DNA of 64,000 nt from Dehalococcoidia bacterium (GTDB lineage Bacteria > Chloroflexota > Dehalococcoidia > Lucifugimonadales > UBA3495): assembly GCA_021295965.1 (NCBI GenBank), contig JAGWBI010000003.1:51729-115728 (forward strand), written 5' to 3'. Positions 41,355 to 50,358 of the stretch are shown piece after piece (within the stretch, counting starts at the first letter, position 1; every line of letters starts with the position of its first letter). The notes beneath the pieces were generated by a model. It had not been told where the DNA came from and did not search any database. It saw nothing but the letters and a program-made list of their open reading frames with translations. The position numbers were made by a program, and so were the translations under genes.

Positions 41355-44300
41355 TTCCGCAACTGGCGACCTGTTGACCGAACTGGGCAAACTGCCCCCG
41401 GCCGTAACGGAGGCCTATGAGGCCGTCGCCGACGCAATGGCCGAGTCCTTCAGTGATGAAGAAACGGCGCTTTGGGCGAGAGAGGGCGTAGCCATTGGCA
41501 CCCAGACCGTCCGATCCTGGGAATCAGCCGTTGAATACTATCGAGTCAGCCCGGAAGTGGCTCGCTCGCTGGCATTCGCGTCGTTCATGCAATGGGCGCG
41601 ATGCGGCACGTACCTTTCCCAGGACTCACCCACGTTGGCGGTCGCGTTCTTCAAGGCCAGCCCCTCCATCGTCACCAACCTCCGGCCACAATACATACCT
41701 CGCTGGGCCGGCTTGGGCCGCTCGCTCTACAAGGGCACGTGGAAATCCAGCACCCTCGCCGCTCGGTTCTTCGAGGTCAGCCCGGATCTGGTGCGAAACC
41801 TGCCGTTCTGGGACGTCGAGGTGTTCGCCTCTCTAATTGAGGCGTTGTCCTACAAGTCCTACGACGTAGCCGCCGAATGCCTGGTCCTTGGCAGGGACGT
41901 CCTCCCGGCGATGGGTCGGGAGCGGGAAGCTTTCTTGTCCATGTCCCGCGCCCTCACCGACAGCAGCTGGCGCGAGGTAAAGGCGTGCCTGGAAATGGCC
42001 CCCCGCGCCTTGCAGCACGTTGAGGAAGGACAGACCGGAAGGTTCCTCAGGCTGGGCGAAAAACTGGCCAAGATGGGCCTCCGGGACACGTCGCGGTTCC
42101 TCTACGACGGCGCCCAGGCGCTGTCCCACGTTTCCGCCGGCTCCCAGGGCCACATCCTCGACCTTTGTGAAGGCTTGCTCGCCAGCACGCCCGACGCGGT
42201 CCCGCCTTTCCTGAAGAGCCTGGACCCGGTGCTGAACCGCATCACCCTCGCCCAACTGGACCAATGGTATCAGCACGGCGTCCAGTTGCTGAGCGAAAAT
42301 CCCGAAAGCGGTATCGCCTTCTTCAAAATAGAGTCCAACACTTCGGAATCCATGCTGGAAACCCTCTCTTCCAGCCTGGATCTGGAGCGGGTCAAAGGCA
42401 TCATGCGCCTCTACACCCGCGCGCTGTCCGGCGAGAACATCGAGGTGCTCAGCACCGAGGAATTGGTCCGCCGCCAGATCGGATGGGTGGACCAGGATAC
42501 GGCGTCCACCGACGGCACCAAGGTGTACCTGCCGCCGATGATCGACAACTACAACGACAAGACGCAGAACTTTGCCTGGTTCAAAGTCGTTGCGACCCAC
42601 CAGGTGTCCCATCTCGAGTTCGGCAGTTTCCAGTTTGACTTCACCAGGTCGGCCAACGTGTTCGAGGACCGTCGCTACCCGATGGAAGAGGCGATCCAGG
42701 CTCGCATGGAAGCCATACGAACCGCGGCCATTGAGCAATTCCAGCTCCAGGACGCGGATGTCGCGCCTGTTATGGACATGGGCGAAGGTCCGGGCGGGAC
42801 GATGCGGGTTTATACCGACATCGGCCGTTTCCTGGCGCTGTTTGAAGACCGGCGCATGGCCTTCGACCTGTTCAGCGTATTGGAAGACTGCCGGCTTGAC
42901 TATCGCATCAAGACCGAATATCCAGGCATCCGACGGCCAGCGCTGGACGTCCAGGGCGATGCGTTGGCCCAGCGTCCCCGTGTCGAAGAACTGCCTTTGC
43001 AGGAAGCCCTCATCGAGATGCTCATCCACATGAGCCTGGATCGGTTTGAAGGATTGCTGGTTCCGCAGGATTACCGCGAAGAAGCCTACATGCTGGCGCG
43101 CATAATGCACCGCCTGCGCACCATCAGGGCGTCTATCGAGGACACCGCCGAGGCGTCGCTGCGGGCGTACGAAATCATTTCCCGCCTGCAAAACCAGCAG
43201 CAGCCCGAGGATGAATTCCAACCCGAAGACCTGGACGATCCCGGCGAGTTCTCCGAAGAGGAGTACCAGGCGTTGCTCGACAAGTTGCAGGCCGAGATGA
43301 ACGAGCAACAGGGCGAACAGGGCGAGGGTGACCCTTATGAATCGCCGGAGCCGGTCGAATACCGGGGCGACTTCAAGCCCGAAATGGTTCAGCTCCTCAC
43401 CAAGCTGCAGATGGACCAGAGCCAAATGGGCGACGCTGAGCCAATGACCCAGGAGGAACTGGAACAACTGCTTCAGGACAGCGCCGAGCTGGAACTCGAT
43501 GCCCAGGAAGGCGACGTTGACCAAAGCATGGCCATGTTCGCCCAGAACATCATGAAGGAAGCGGGCGTCCCGCCGCCGTCAAACGACCCAGGCAAGGGAT
43601 ACGGCCCGATCCTCCACGATGATGACTCGGGCGGCGAACTGGAAGCGCTGGAACCCAAGACCTTCGTTTACGACGAATGGGACTTCCGCGCCAACGACTA
43701 CAAACCCCGCTGGTGCATCGTCAAGGAGAAGATCCTCGACGAGGGTGATCCCAATTTCTACAACGATTCCTTGCGCAACTACGCTTCTCTGCTGGCCCAC
43801 ATCAAGCGCCAATTCGAGCTCATCATGCCCGAAACCTGGCGCAAGACCTACCGGCTGATCGACGGTGAGGACATCGACCTCAACTCCGCCTTGGAAGCCT
43901 GGGCCGACCTCCGCATGAACGTGCCGCCGGACGAGAAAATCTACTGGCGCCGGAACCGCATCGAGCGCGACGTTGCCGTGGTGTTCCTGCTGGACATGTC
44001 CGCTTCCACGGCCGAGGCCATCGACGAGGGGCGTCACTCGGTTGACGACCGGGACGCCCCCGACGACCCGGTGGAATACATGGTCTGGCTGCGCCGTCGC
44101 CGCGAGGGGCTGGTGCGCCGTCACTACAAGCGTATCATCGACCTGGAACGCGAAGGTTGCGCCCTCCTCATCAGCGCCTTGGAATCCATCGGCGATACCT
44201 ACGGTATCTACGGCTTTTCCGGCTACGGGCGCGAGAACGTCGAGTTCTACGTCATCAAGGATATCGACGAGCCGTTCAACGATAAGATCAAGCGGCGTAT

Positions 44301-44655
44301 CGACAAGGTGACGCCACTGCACGCTACTCGCATGGGCTCCGCCATCCGACACGCCATCACCAAGCTGGAAACCCAGGACGCGGCGACCAAGATCCTCTTC
44401 CTCATCAGCGACGGTCGGCCCCAGGACCGGGGTTACAGCCGCGAGGGGGTGGAGAAGGAATACGCCGTCCACGACACCCACCAGGCCTTGCTGGAGGCCA
44501 AGCGGAAGGAAATCAACCCCTTCTGCCTCACCGTGGACAAGGCCGGGCATGACTACCTCAAGACCATGTGCGGCGACTTGAACTACGAAGTCTTGGACGA
44601 CATCTGGGCGCTGCCGGAACGTTTGCCGATGCTCTACCGCACGCTGACGATGTAA
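41347..44655 (+). CDS. NorD/CbbO-type von Willebrand factor A protein, very large
   Basis: A 1102-residue protein. The first ~350 residues are helical and repetitive (VEYYRVSPEVARSLA, VAFFKASPSIVTNL, ARFFEVSPDLVRNL), like helical repeats. An acidic Gln/Glu-rich region follows (about 620-740). The C-terminal VWA domain has the MIDAS VVFLLDMSAST (Asp883), then KILFLISDGRPQDRGYSREG, as in NorD/CbbO, partners of NorQ/CbbQ ATPases. The start is TTG, with AAAGGAGG 9 bp upstream, overlapping the Nudix gene. It is longer than typical NorD (~600-800). The client protein is unknown. Confidence 0.9.
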   Translation: MTNSATGDLLTELGKLPPAVTEAYEAVADAMAESFSDEETALWAREGVAIGTQTVRSWESAVEYYRVSPEVARSLAFASFMQWARCGTYLSQDSPTLAVAFFKASPSIVTNLRPQYIPRWAGLGRSLYKGTWKSSTLAARFFEVSPDLVRNLPFWDVEVFASLIEALSYKSYDVAAECLVLGRDVLPAMGREREAFLSMSRALTDSSWREVKACLEMAPRALQHVEEGQTGRFLRLGEKLAKMGLRDTSRFLYDGAQALSHVSAGSQGHILDLCEGLLASTPDAVPPFLKSLDPVLNRITLAQLDQWYQHGVQLLSENPESGIAFFKIESNTSESMLETLSSSLDLERVKGIMRLYTRALSGENIEVLSTEELVRRQIGWVDQDTASTDGTKVYLPPMIDNYNDKTQNFAWFKVVATHQVSHLEFGSFQFDFTRSANVFEDRRYPMEEAIQARMEAIRTAAIEQFQLQDADVAPVMDMGEGPGGTMRVYTDIGRFLALFEDRRMAFDLFSVLEDCRLDYRIKTEYPGIRRPALDVQGDALAQRPRVEELPLQEALIEMLIHMSLDRFEGLLVPQDYREEAYMLARIMHRLRTIRASIEDTAEASLRAYEIISRLQNQQQPEDEFQPEDLDDPGEFSEEEYQALLDKLQAEMNEQQGEQGEGDPYESPEPVEYRGDFKPEMVQLLTKLQMDQSQMGDAEPMTQEELEQLLQDSAELELDAQEGDVDQSMAMFAQNIMKEAGVPPPSNDPGKGYGPILHDDDSGGELEALEPKTFVYDEWDFRANDYKPRWCIVKEKILDEGDPNFYNDSLRNYASLLAHIKRQFELIMPETWRKTYRLIDGEDIDLNSALEAWADLRMNVPPDEKIYWRRNRIERDVAVVFLLDMSASTAEAIDEGRHSVDDRDAPDDPVEYMVWLRRRREGLVRRHYKRIIDLEREGCALLISALESIGDTYGIYGFSGYGRENVEFYVIKDIDEPFNDKIKRRIDKVTPLHATRMGSAIRHAITKLETQDAATKILFLISDGRPQDRGYSREGVEKEYAVHDTHQALLEAKRKEINPFCLTVDKAGHDYLKTMCGDLNYEVLDDIWALPERLPMLYRTLTM

Positions 44656-44675
44656 CCTCAGCGACCGTACAAGAC

Positions 44676-44701
44676 GTAGGGGCGGGTTTCAAACCCGCCC
44701 C
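44676..44701. repeat. GTAGGGGC hairpin repeat, copy 5
   Basis: Identical 26 bases to 3534-3559, directly after norD and before the convergent minus-strand genes. Confidence 0.88.
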
Positions 44702-44725
44702 TATGCTTGGCTTCTGTGACAAATC

Positions 44726-44947
44726 TCACCCATTGCGCCTCCGCCGGATTCCAATCCGTAACGGGTTCCGCCGTCGGTCCCCAATCATGTCTTCCACAAC
44801 CGCAACTCCGACCGGATCCTCCTCCCTTTCCAGTCGTTCGCGGACGGCAGTCAGCGTGCTAATTTCCCGCGCCGTGAGTTTCTTTCTGCGTTCATCAATT
44901 GCCCAGAACACCAATTTAGTTCCTCCCTCGCCCAGTATGGCAGCCAT
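44726..44947 (-). CDS. Small hypothetical protein, charged
   Basis: A 73-residue frame between the hairpin repeat and the MITE copy. It reads MAAILGEGGTKLVFWAIDER, then RRKKLTAREISTLTAVRERL and a basic tail. No clear ribosome site. It could be a real small gene or a chance frame; I do not recognise a family. The rest of the 44656-45320 stretch is the hairpin and the mobile element. Confidence 0.35.
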   Translation of the reverse strand: MAAILGEGGTKLVFWAIDERRKKLTAREISTLTAVRERLEREEDPVGVAVVEDMIGDRRRNPLRIGIRRRRNG

Positions 44948-44973
44948 ACCATAAGCGATGGTGCCTACGCCGG

Positions 44974-45138
44974 CTCACGCGTACCCGGTATGTCATTGCG
45001 AGGAGCGGAGCGACGCGGCAGTCGCGCGGGCTGAGGGGGGGTCCTTCGGCAGCGAGATTGCCATCCGCCGGCAGCGAGATTGCCATCCGCCGGCGGCGGA
45101 CTCGCAATGACAAGCTGCGTAAAGTGGGTACTCGTGAG
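44974..45138. mobile_element. MITE-like element, copy A, with 10-bp target duplication
   Basis: A 165-bp non-coding element. Ends CTCACGCGTACCC and GGGTACTCGTGAG are inverted repeats with one mismatch. Inside lie TGTCATTGCGAGGAGCGG and CTCGCAATGACAAG as inner inverted arms, plus a tandem GGCAGCGAGATTGCCATCCG-type duplication. CCTACGCCGG flanks it directly on both sides (44964-44973, 45139-45148), as expected for a target-site duplication. No transposase is present, so it would need one in trans. Confidence 0.75.
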
Positions 45139-45320
45139 CCTACGCCGGCCATTGACTTTACTGACTCAAGGCCGTGCCAAAATAGCCAATGTTCTCCGCC
45201 AATCAGGGCCGACCGAAGCCAGGTGATCACGGCCGCTCCGAAAGGCGTGACCATGGCATGGCGACGCAACCACCTCACGTCGTCCAATTGCACCGTAGCA
45301 TCGGGACCGGGTCCTTGTCG

Positions 45321-46556
45321 TTACGAAGTCACTTCCGTAATCAACTTGCGCAGCTCCGTCAGCGCCGTGTTGCAGGACCTCCGCTTGATCACCAGGCGAC
45401 GCGGCGGCGTGCGCAACGGAAACTCCCGGACATCATCGCCGTGGGCGATGGCGATATGGATTGTGCCTGGGCGGTGTCCTTCCACTTCTTGAGGACCGAG
45501 CACTCCCGCGAGACCGATGCCGAAATCCGCAGCCGTCGATCCTTGCGCGACCAACGCCATCTCATTGGCGGTCTGCTGGCTCACCACGCCGTGAGTTTCC
45601 AGCACGTCGGAAGACACGCCGGCGGCCACCATGGCGTTGGGGGTAAAGGCGACGTTGCCGCCCCGATACCACCGGTCACTGTTCGGCGCCTCGGTGATGG
45701 TATTCGCCAGGAACCCGCCGCTGACCGATTCCATGGTGGCCAGCGTCATGCCCTGCTCAACCAACGCCGCGCCCACCGACAACTCCGGAGTTTCGTCGTC
45801 GTATCCCCAAACGTAGGGAGCCAGCCGGTCGTGGATGGCGGTCTCCACCGGAGCGATCATTTCTCGGGCCGCGGCTTCGTCGGCGGCGCGGGCGATTATG
45901 CGCAGGTGAATGCCGTCGGCCTTGGAATAAATCCCCAAATACGGGTTTTCATGACCAAAGTATTCCGACATGATCTCGTCCACCGACGCCTCTCCCAACC
46001 CCAGCGTCTTGATATTGCGGGTGATCGTCACTTCGGTATCGATGAGGTCTTTTAGCTTCGCGTCAATCTCGTCCGCCCACATGGCGCGGTTTTCTCCGGG
46101 AGGGCCGGGCATACAGATGATGTGCTTGCCATTCCGCTGGGCCCACCAGCCCGGCGCTGTGCCGTTGTGGTTGGTGATGAACTGCGCCGAGGGAATCAGG
46201 TGGGCCTGCTTCACGTTATGAGCGGGCATATCCTGACCCCGATTGCGGAACCACTGGCGCAGGTTTTCGATTTCCTCGTCCTGGACCGTGGGCGTCTCGC
46301 CCAAAGCGGCCGCCACGGCTTCCCGGGTCAGATCGTCCTGTGTGGGCCCCAGGCCGCCCGTCGTGAAGATGATGTCCGAGCGTTCCCAACCCTGCTGGAA
46401 TGCTTCGGTGAGCTTGGGCAGGTCATCTCCTATGATGCTCACCCACTGCAACTGAATCCCCAGGGCCGGCAACCGGCCGGCGATCCAACTGGCGTTGGTA
46501 TCAGTCAACTCGCCCATCAACAATTCGGTGCCAATGGAGATAATTTCGGCTCTCAC
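45321..46556 (-). CDS. cinA: CinA family protein (competence/damage-inducible type)
   Basis: A 411-residue protein. The N-terminal COG1058/MoCF-like domain has IISIGTELLMGELTDTNASW and TTGGLGPTQDDLTREAVA; the middle has ICMPGPPGENRAMW. The C-terminal CinA/PncC domain, a nicotinamide-nucleotide amidase in relatives, starts about ELSVGAALVEQGM with MESVSGGFLANTIT; relatives have ESCTGG, so that Cys-Thr is changed to Val-Ser. The start is GTG with AGGAGG 5 bp upstream. It is the last gene of the Gld-like ABC operon. Pyridine nucleotide repair is the likely role. Confidence 0.88.
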   Translation of the reverse strand: MRAEIISIGTELLMGELTDTNASWIAGRLPALGIQLQWVSIIGDDLPKLTEAFQQGWERSDIIFTTGGLGPTQDDLTREAVAAALGETPTVQDEEIENLRQWFRNRGQDMPAHNVKQAHLIPSAQFITNHNGTAPGWWAQRNGKHIICMPGPPGENRAMWADEIDAKLKDLIDTEVTITRNIKTLGLGEASVDEIMSEYFGHENPYLGIYSKADGIHLRIIARAADEAAAREMIAPVETAIHDRLAPYVWGYDDETPELSVGAALVEQGMTLATMESVSGGFLANTITEAPNSDRWYRGGNVAFTPNAMVAAGVSSDVLETHGVVSQQTANEMALVAQGSTAADFGIGLAGVLGPQEVEGHRPGTIHIAIAHGDDVREFPLRTPPRRLVIKRRSCNTALTELRKLITEVTS

Positions 46557-46578
46557 GACGGCCTCCTCAGCAGCCCGA

Positions 46579-47691
46579 TTACGGGCAGTCGTACGGCGTT
46601 TCGGTGGGCGGATTGGTGGCCAGGCAGATGGTGCGTGCTGCCCGAACCCTGTTGACCACGTACACCATCGGGTCGTCCGGCAATCCGGCGTAATGCACCA
46701 GGATCTGCTCGTTGCCCTCATCGTCCAGGATGGGTTGATCGTCTTGGTCCACCTCGATATGCCCGCCTCCGATGTAAAACTCGTGGGTTTTTTCCTGGGT
46801 GGAGATACGGACCGTGGTGTCGGCGGGGTTCAAACCCCATTTCGGGTCACCGGCGCCCGTTTCGTCCACGTGCCAACCGCCCGGGGTATCCGGTCCGCCC
46901 GGTTTCCCCGGCTGGGCAAGCCATTGCAGTTGTGATGCCCACCACTCGGGCGGCGTCACCGCCGAACGATCATCTCCAACGGTAGCGTACCAGGTGCGCA
47001 CGCCAGGTTCGGGAGAATAGGATACTGTTACGCCATTATGGGTAACCTCAAAACCCGTGATGTCCCGAAAGTCCTCTTCGTAAAAATAGCCCAACTCAAT
47101 CGGCGGCGGGACAAATGGCGGACTCACCACCAGACAGTTGACCACCCTGGCCCAGACCTCCGGCACCGTGAACAGTTGGGTGGAGCCGGCCACCGTCATG
47201 TAGTTGTAACCCTCGTCCGGCGTTTTGTTGCCCAGCCAGAATTCGTAAGACAACCCGGTCTCCTCGGTTATCGTGATCACGCTTTCTGCCGGTTCCAGCC
47301 CGTATTGCGCCGGGTTTTCTATCGTCGTGCCTATAACGCGGTTAACTTTAGGGCCACTCAGGAGCAGTGGAGTTCCCGCCCACTTCGGATGGTGCACCTC
47401 CTCCCGGTCTTCGCCCTGTACGATAAACCACTTTCCACGCCCCAGGTCTTTGGCGTATTCGATTGATCGCTCCTCGCCGGTGAACGCGATCTGCTCGTCC
47501 GAGCACTCGATAGATTCGCCGGCCCGTCCCCGGTGGGTGACCTCCACCTGGACAATGGCGTCGTCGTCGATGCGCCAGGCCCAGGGTTCCTCTTCCGGGG
47601 CAGTGTCCTGCTCCCACGGTTTAAACCAAAGCGCCAGCGCACCGAAAAGCGCCAGCACAAATACCAGCAAAATCGTCAACCGGACGTTCAT
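46579..47691 (-). CDS. DUF4340 domain protein of the Gld-like ABC cluster
   Basis: A 370-residue protein with an N-terminal membrane helix (LTILLVFVLALFGALALWF) and a large outer beta-rich part (RGKWFIVQGED, NPAQYGLEPAESVITITE, YEFWLGNKTPDEGYNY, LFTVPEVWARVVNCLV). DUF4340 genes accompany GldA/GldF/GldG-type ABC transporters. The role is unknown; it may be a periplasm-side accessory subunit. An ATTCCGG-type repeat separates it from gldG. Confidence 0.85.
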   Translation of the reverse strand: MNVRLTILLVFVLALFGALALWFKPWEQDTAPEEEPWAWRIDDDAIVQVEVTHRGRAGESIECSDEQIAFTGEERSIEYAKDLGRGKWFIVQGEDREEVHHPKWAGTPLLLSGPKVNRVIGTTIENPAQYGLEPAESVITITEETGLSYEFWLGNKTPDEGYNYMTVAGSTQLFTVPEVWARVVNCLVVSPPFVPPPIELGYFYEEDFRDITGFEVTHNGVTVSYSPEPGVRTWYATVGDDRSAVTPPEWWASQLQWLAQPGKPGGPDTPGGWHVDETGAGDPKWGLNPADTTVRISTQEKTHEFYIGGGHIEVDQDDQPILDDEGNEQILVHYAGLPDDPMVYVVNRVRAARTICLATNPPTETPYDCP

Positions 47692-47748
47692 ATCCTGATT
47701 GTTACTCCGTCATTCCGGCTTCGCTTTCGTCACTCCGCCAGCTCTCTC

Positions 47749-47797
47749 GTCATTCCGGCACGCCAAAGTCGCAGATGCGCCTTTCGCCGGAATCCAG
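47749..47797. repeat. ATTCCGG-family repeat, long form
   Basis: GTCATTCCGGC arm, then a ~25-base insert containing AAGTCGCAGATGCGCCTTT, then GCCGGAATCCAG. A similar long copy lies at 61287-61335. It fills the gap between gldG and the DUF4340 gene. Confidence 0.75.
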
Positions 47798-47807
47798 ACC
47801 CTTCCCT

Positions 47808-49628
47808 TTATCGGCGAACCCACCACACCACGACCGCCATTATCCCCATCAAACCCGGCAGCAACAGCCAAGTGGAGAACCGCACGAAGTTGAACTCGTT
47901 CTCGTCCAAGTTCCACTCCCGGTACACAAACTCGCGGTCGCGTATGGACACCAGGGAATAGTCTCCCATCAGATAGTTCGCCGTGTTGAGGAACAACGCC
48001 GCGCTGGAACCCCGATCAACGTTCTGATTGGAAACGAAATCGGAATCCCCGAACACAGTCATCTTCGCAAACTGGTTATCCGGTGGACGGCTATCGGGCG
48101 CGGCCGATCCCACCGGGCCCACAATATCCAGATACACCGCCGGGAAGAAAGTCCCCTGAGGATCCACATCCTCGGGGTCAACCCCTTCGGCCGGGTCAAC
48201 CGGGTCGATACGCTCGATATCGTCAATCAGCCGCGCCGACGGTGTTGAGAACGCGATCGGCACCGGGAACCGCGTGTTGGTGTCCTCGATAATCGGATCC
48301 AGCGCCGCCGCCCCCGGCATGAACGCCACGCTCAGCGGCTGGCCCCGAGGAGTGATGATCTCCGGCGGAGCTTGTGGGTAGTAGCGACCCACGCGCAGGG
48401 TGCGTGGAGCGTTCGGCTGTGAGCCTTCGATGTCCCGGATGTAACCCTCCCTCACTATCACGCCCCACAGGGCCAGGAACGCGCGGAAAGTGTTGTGCGT
48501 ATCCGGTTCGGCCAGGAAGATGAGCCGCGCTCCCTCCCGCCTCGGCGTCCCGTCTGGGTCTCGACCTGCCATGTAGTAATTCAGCGCGTCGGCGTGGGCC
48601 GCCGGCAGCTCCCCGGTCGGCCCGGCGATGACCAGCAGCGCCGCGTCGTCGGGCACTGCGACGTCTTCCTCCGTCGGCGACCAGAAAAGCGTTTCCACCG
48701 CGTAGTTGTCCACTTCCAAACCCTGTCGAATCTTCAGGTAGCCGTCCTCCGCCTGCCGGTCAACGCTGCGTTCGCCGTGTCCGTTAAGAAAATATACTTT
48801 CTTCTGCTCGGTCTCCGTCGCCACCAGAAGCGCGGTGTAGAGGTCCTGTTCGAGCCGGCTGTACGCAGGATCAGTGGGTTGTACCAGGTCAATGAGGTCT
48901 GTTCCCACCGCCGACACCGCCAACGTTTCATACGCGGTCACGCCCTGGCTGCGCGCCAGGTCGGCCTCTCTCTGGGGGTCAACGAACTGGTAGGTAAGGT
49001 TGGAACTCCGGCGGCTGAATTCGCTCAACGTGGTTTCGACCTTGCCTAGCCGCGTCAGCATGTCAATATCGCGAATCTCGTCCGGATAATAAGCGATTAT
49101 GCTGATGGGGCGGTCAAGGTTGTTCAACAGGTCGCGTGAGCGCTGCGCCAGTGAGAATTGGTTGGTGGCCGTCGTATCGGCGCGGATGTGATTCTCGAAT
49201 CCCACGTAGTTCGCCAACACGACCAACCCGATGAAAGCGGCCGTCATAATGACCGTGTTCACGCCGTACCGCCCGGTTCGGCTGAAAAATGCCGCCAGCA
49301 CCTGGCTGAAATACGAAATCCCCACCAGCAACACCAGCACCGCTCCAATGCCCAGCACGATGCCGCCGTACAACTTCAGCGAATCGATGAACACCAGCAG
49401 CACCGCGCCGATGATCAAGCCGATCACGCCCGCAATGAGGATTGGCGCGTAGAAAATCGTTATGAAGTCGAACACCGGCTCAACGAATGAAAACAGTGTC
49501 CTCGACTGCTCTTCCAGCGGAGGAGCGTCTTCGGCGCCGGGCGTTTGATCCGGTGGACCGCCCTGCCGGCCTCTTCCACGCTGCCGGCGCCAGTCTCGAG
49601 GTGCCTCGTCAGTGCGCTGCTGGCTCAT
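47808..49628 (-). CDS. GldG-like ABC transporter auxiliary protein
   Basis: A 606-residue protein. After a cytoplasmic Arg/Gly-rich head there are three hydrophobic helices (e.g. APILIAGVIGLIIGAVLLVF and YGGIVLGIGAVLVLLVGI), one further helix, an outer domain (ISIIAYYPDEIRDIDMLTRL, KKVYFLNGHGERSVDR, VFGDSDFVSNQNVD) and a final membrane helix (LLLPGLMGIMAVVVWWVRR). This layout matches GldG / ABC_transp_aux proteins. GldG with GldF and GldA forms an ABC exporter needed for gliding in Bacteroidetes; here the substrate is unknown. Confidence 0.88.
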   Translation of the reverse strand: MSQQRTDEAPRDWRRQRGRGRQGGPPDQTPGAEDAPPLEEQSRTLFSFVEPVFDFITIFYAPILIAGVIGLIIGAVLLVFIDSLKLYGGIVLGIGAVLVLLVGISYFSQVLAAFFSRTGRYGVNTVIMTAAFIGLVVLANYVGFENHIRADTTATNQFSLAQRSRDLLNNLDRPISIIAYYPDEIRDIDMLTRLGKVETTLSEFSRRSSNLTYQFVDPQREADLARSQGVTAYETLAVSAVGTDLIDLVQPTDPAYSRLEQDLYTALLVATETEQKKVYFLNGHGERSVDRQAEDGYLKIRQGLEVDNYAVETLFWSPTEEDVAVPDDAALLVIAGPTGELPAAHADALNYYMAGRDPDGTPRREGARLIFLAEPDTHNTFRAFLALWGVIVREGYIRDIEGSQPNAPRTLRVGRYYPQAPPEIITPRGQPLSVAFMPGAAALDPIIEDTNTRFPVPIAFSTPSARLIDDIERIDPVDPAEGVDPEDVDPQGTFFPAVYLDIVGPVGSAAPDSRPPDNQFAKMTVFGDSDFVSNQNVDRGSSAALFLNTANYLMGDYSLVSIRDREFVYREWNLDENEFNFVRFSTWLLLPGLMGIMAVVVWWVRR

Positions 49629-49629
49629 C

Positions 49630-50343
49630 CTACCTCCAGCGGCGCGACTCCAGCGCCCTTATCGACAGGAACAGGAACAATGCGGTCACCGTGAGGAAAT
49701 ACACGATGTGGGCCGAATCCACGATCCCACGGTCGAAATCGTTGAAGTGGCTGGTGAAGCCCAACTGGTTGAACACCGTCGCCCAAACCCCGGTAACCAC
49801 GTCGCCGATGAACGCCGTCGCGTACAGCACCACCAGGATGCCGGTACCCACCACGGCGGCGATGATCTGGTTGCTGGTTAGTGTGGATGTGAGAATACCC
49901 ACCGCCAACGCTGCCATTCCGTACAGTACCAACCCCAGGTAGCCCGAATAAATCGGCCCCGGATCCGGCGTCGCAAACACCAGGAGCAACACGACATAAT
50001 ATGAAGTCAGCGCCAGCAGGAATAGCAGGAACACGAAGCTCGCCAAGTATTTCCCGAGGATAACCTCCCAGTCCCGGACCGGGGAAGTCAACAACAATTC
50101 GATAGTCCCCAGCTTCTGCTCCTCCGCAAGCAACCGCATCGTCAGGGCTGGGGCCAGGGGTATCAGCAGGAACGTCGCGCCCTGAAAGAAATTGCTCAGG
50201 GACGCTTCAGGAAACGGGTTCCCCAGATCGCGAACAAAGAAAAACCCACTCAGCGCCATAAAGATAAGCGCCACGATGTAGGCCACCGGGCTGCTGAAAT
50301 AGATCTGGATTTCCTTGAACGCCACCGCGCGGATGGTTCGCAT
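49630..50343 (-). CDS. ABC-2 type permease, GldF-like
   Basis: A 237-residue membrane protein with about six helices. It shows FKEIQIYFSSPVAYIVALIF, LLIPLAPALTMRLLAEEQKL, GTIELLLTSPVRDWEVILGK and repeated hydrophobic stretches, all typical for ABC-2 permeases of the GldF type. It sits between the ATPase gene and gldG with 15 and 1 bp spacing, so the three are one transport unit. The exported substrate is not indicated. Confidence 0.9.
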   Translation of the reverse strand: MRTIRAVAFKEIQIYFSSPVAYIVALIFMALSGFFFVRDLGNPFPEASLSNFFQGATFLLIPLAPALTMRLLAEEQKLGTIELLLTSPVRDWEVILGKYLASFVFLLFLLALTSYYVVLLLVFATPDPGPIYSGYLGLVLYGMAALAVGILTSTLTSNQIIAAVVGTGILVVLYATAFIGDVVTGVWATVFNQLGFTSHFNDFDRGIVDSAHIVYFLTVTALFLFLSIRALESRRWR

Positions 50344-50358
50344 GGCTTTTTGGTCCGA

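Noticed and set aside
41833..43524. 563-residue open frame on the minus strand
   Set aside because: Antisense to the norD-like VWA gene; high GC at third codon positions makes long shadow frames common and no family motif is visible.
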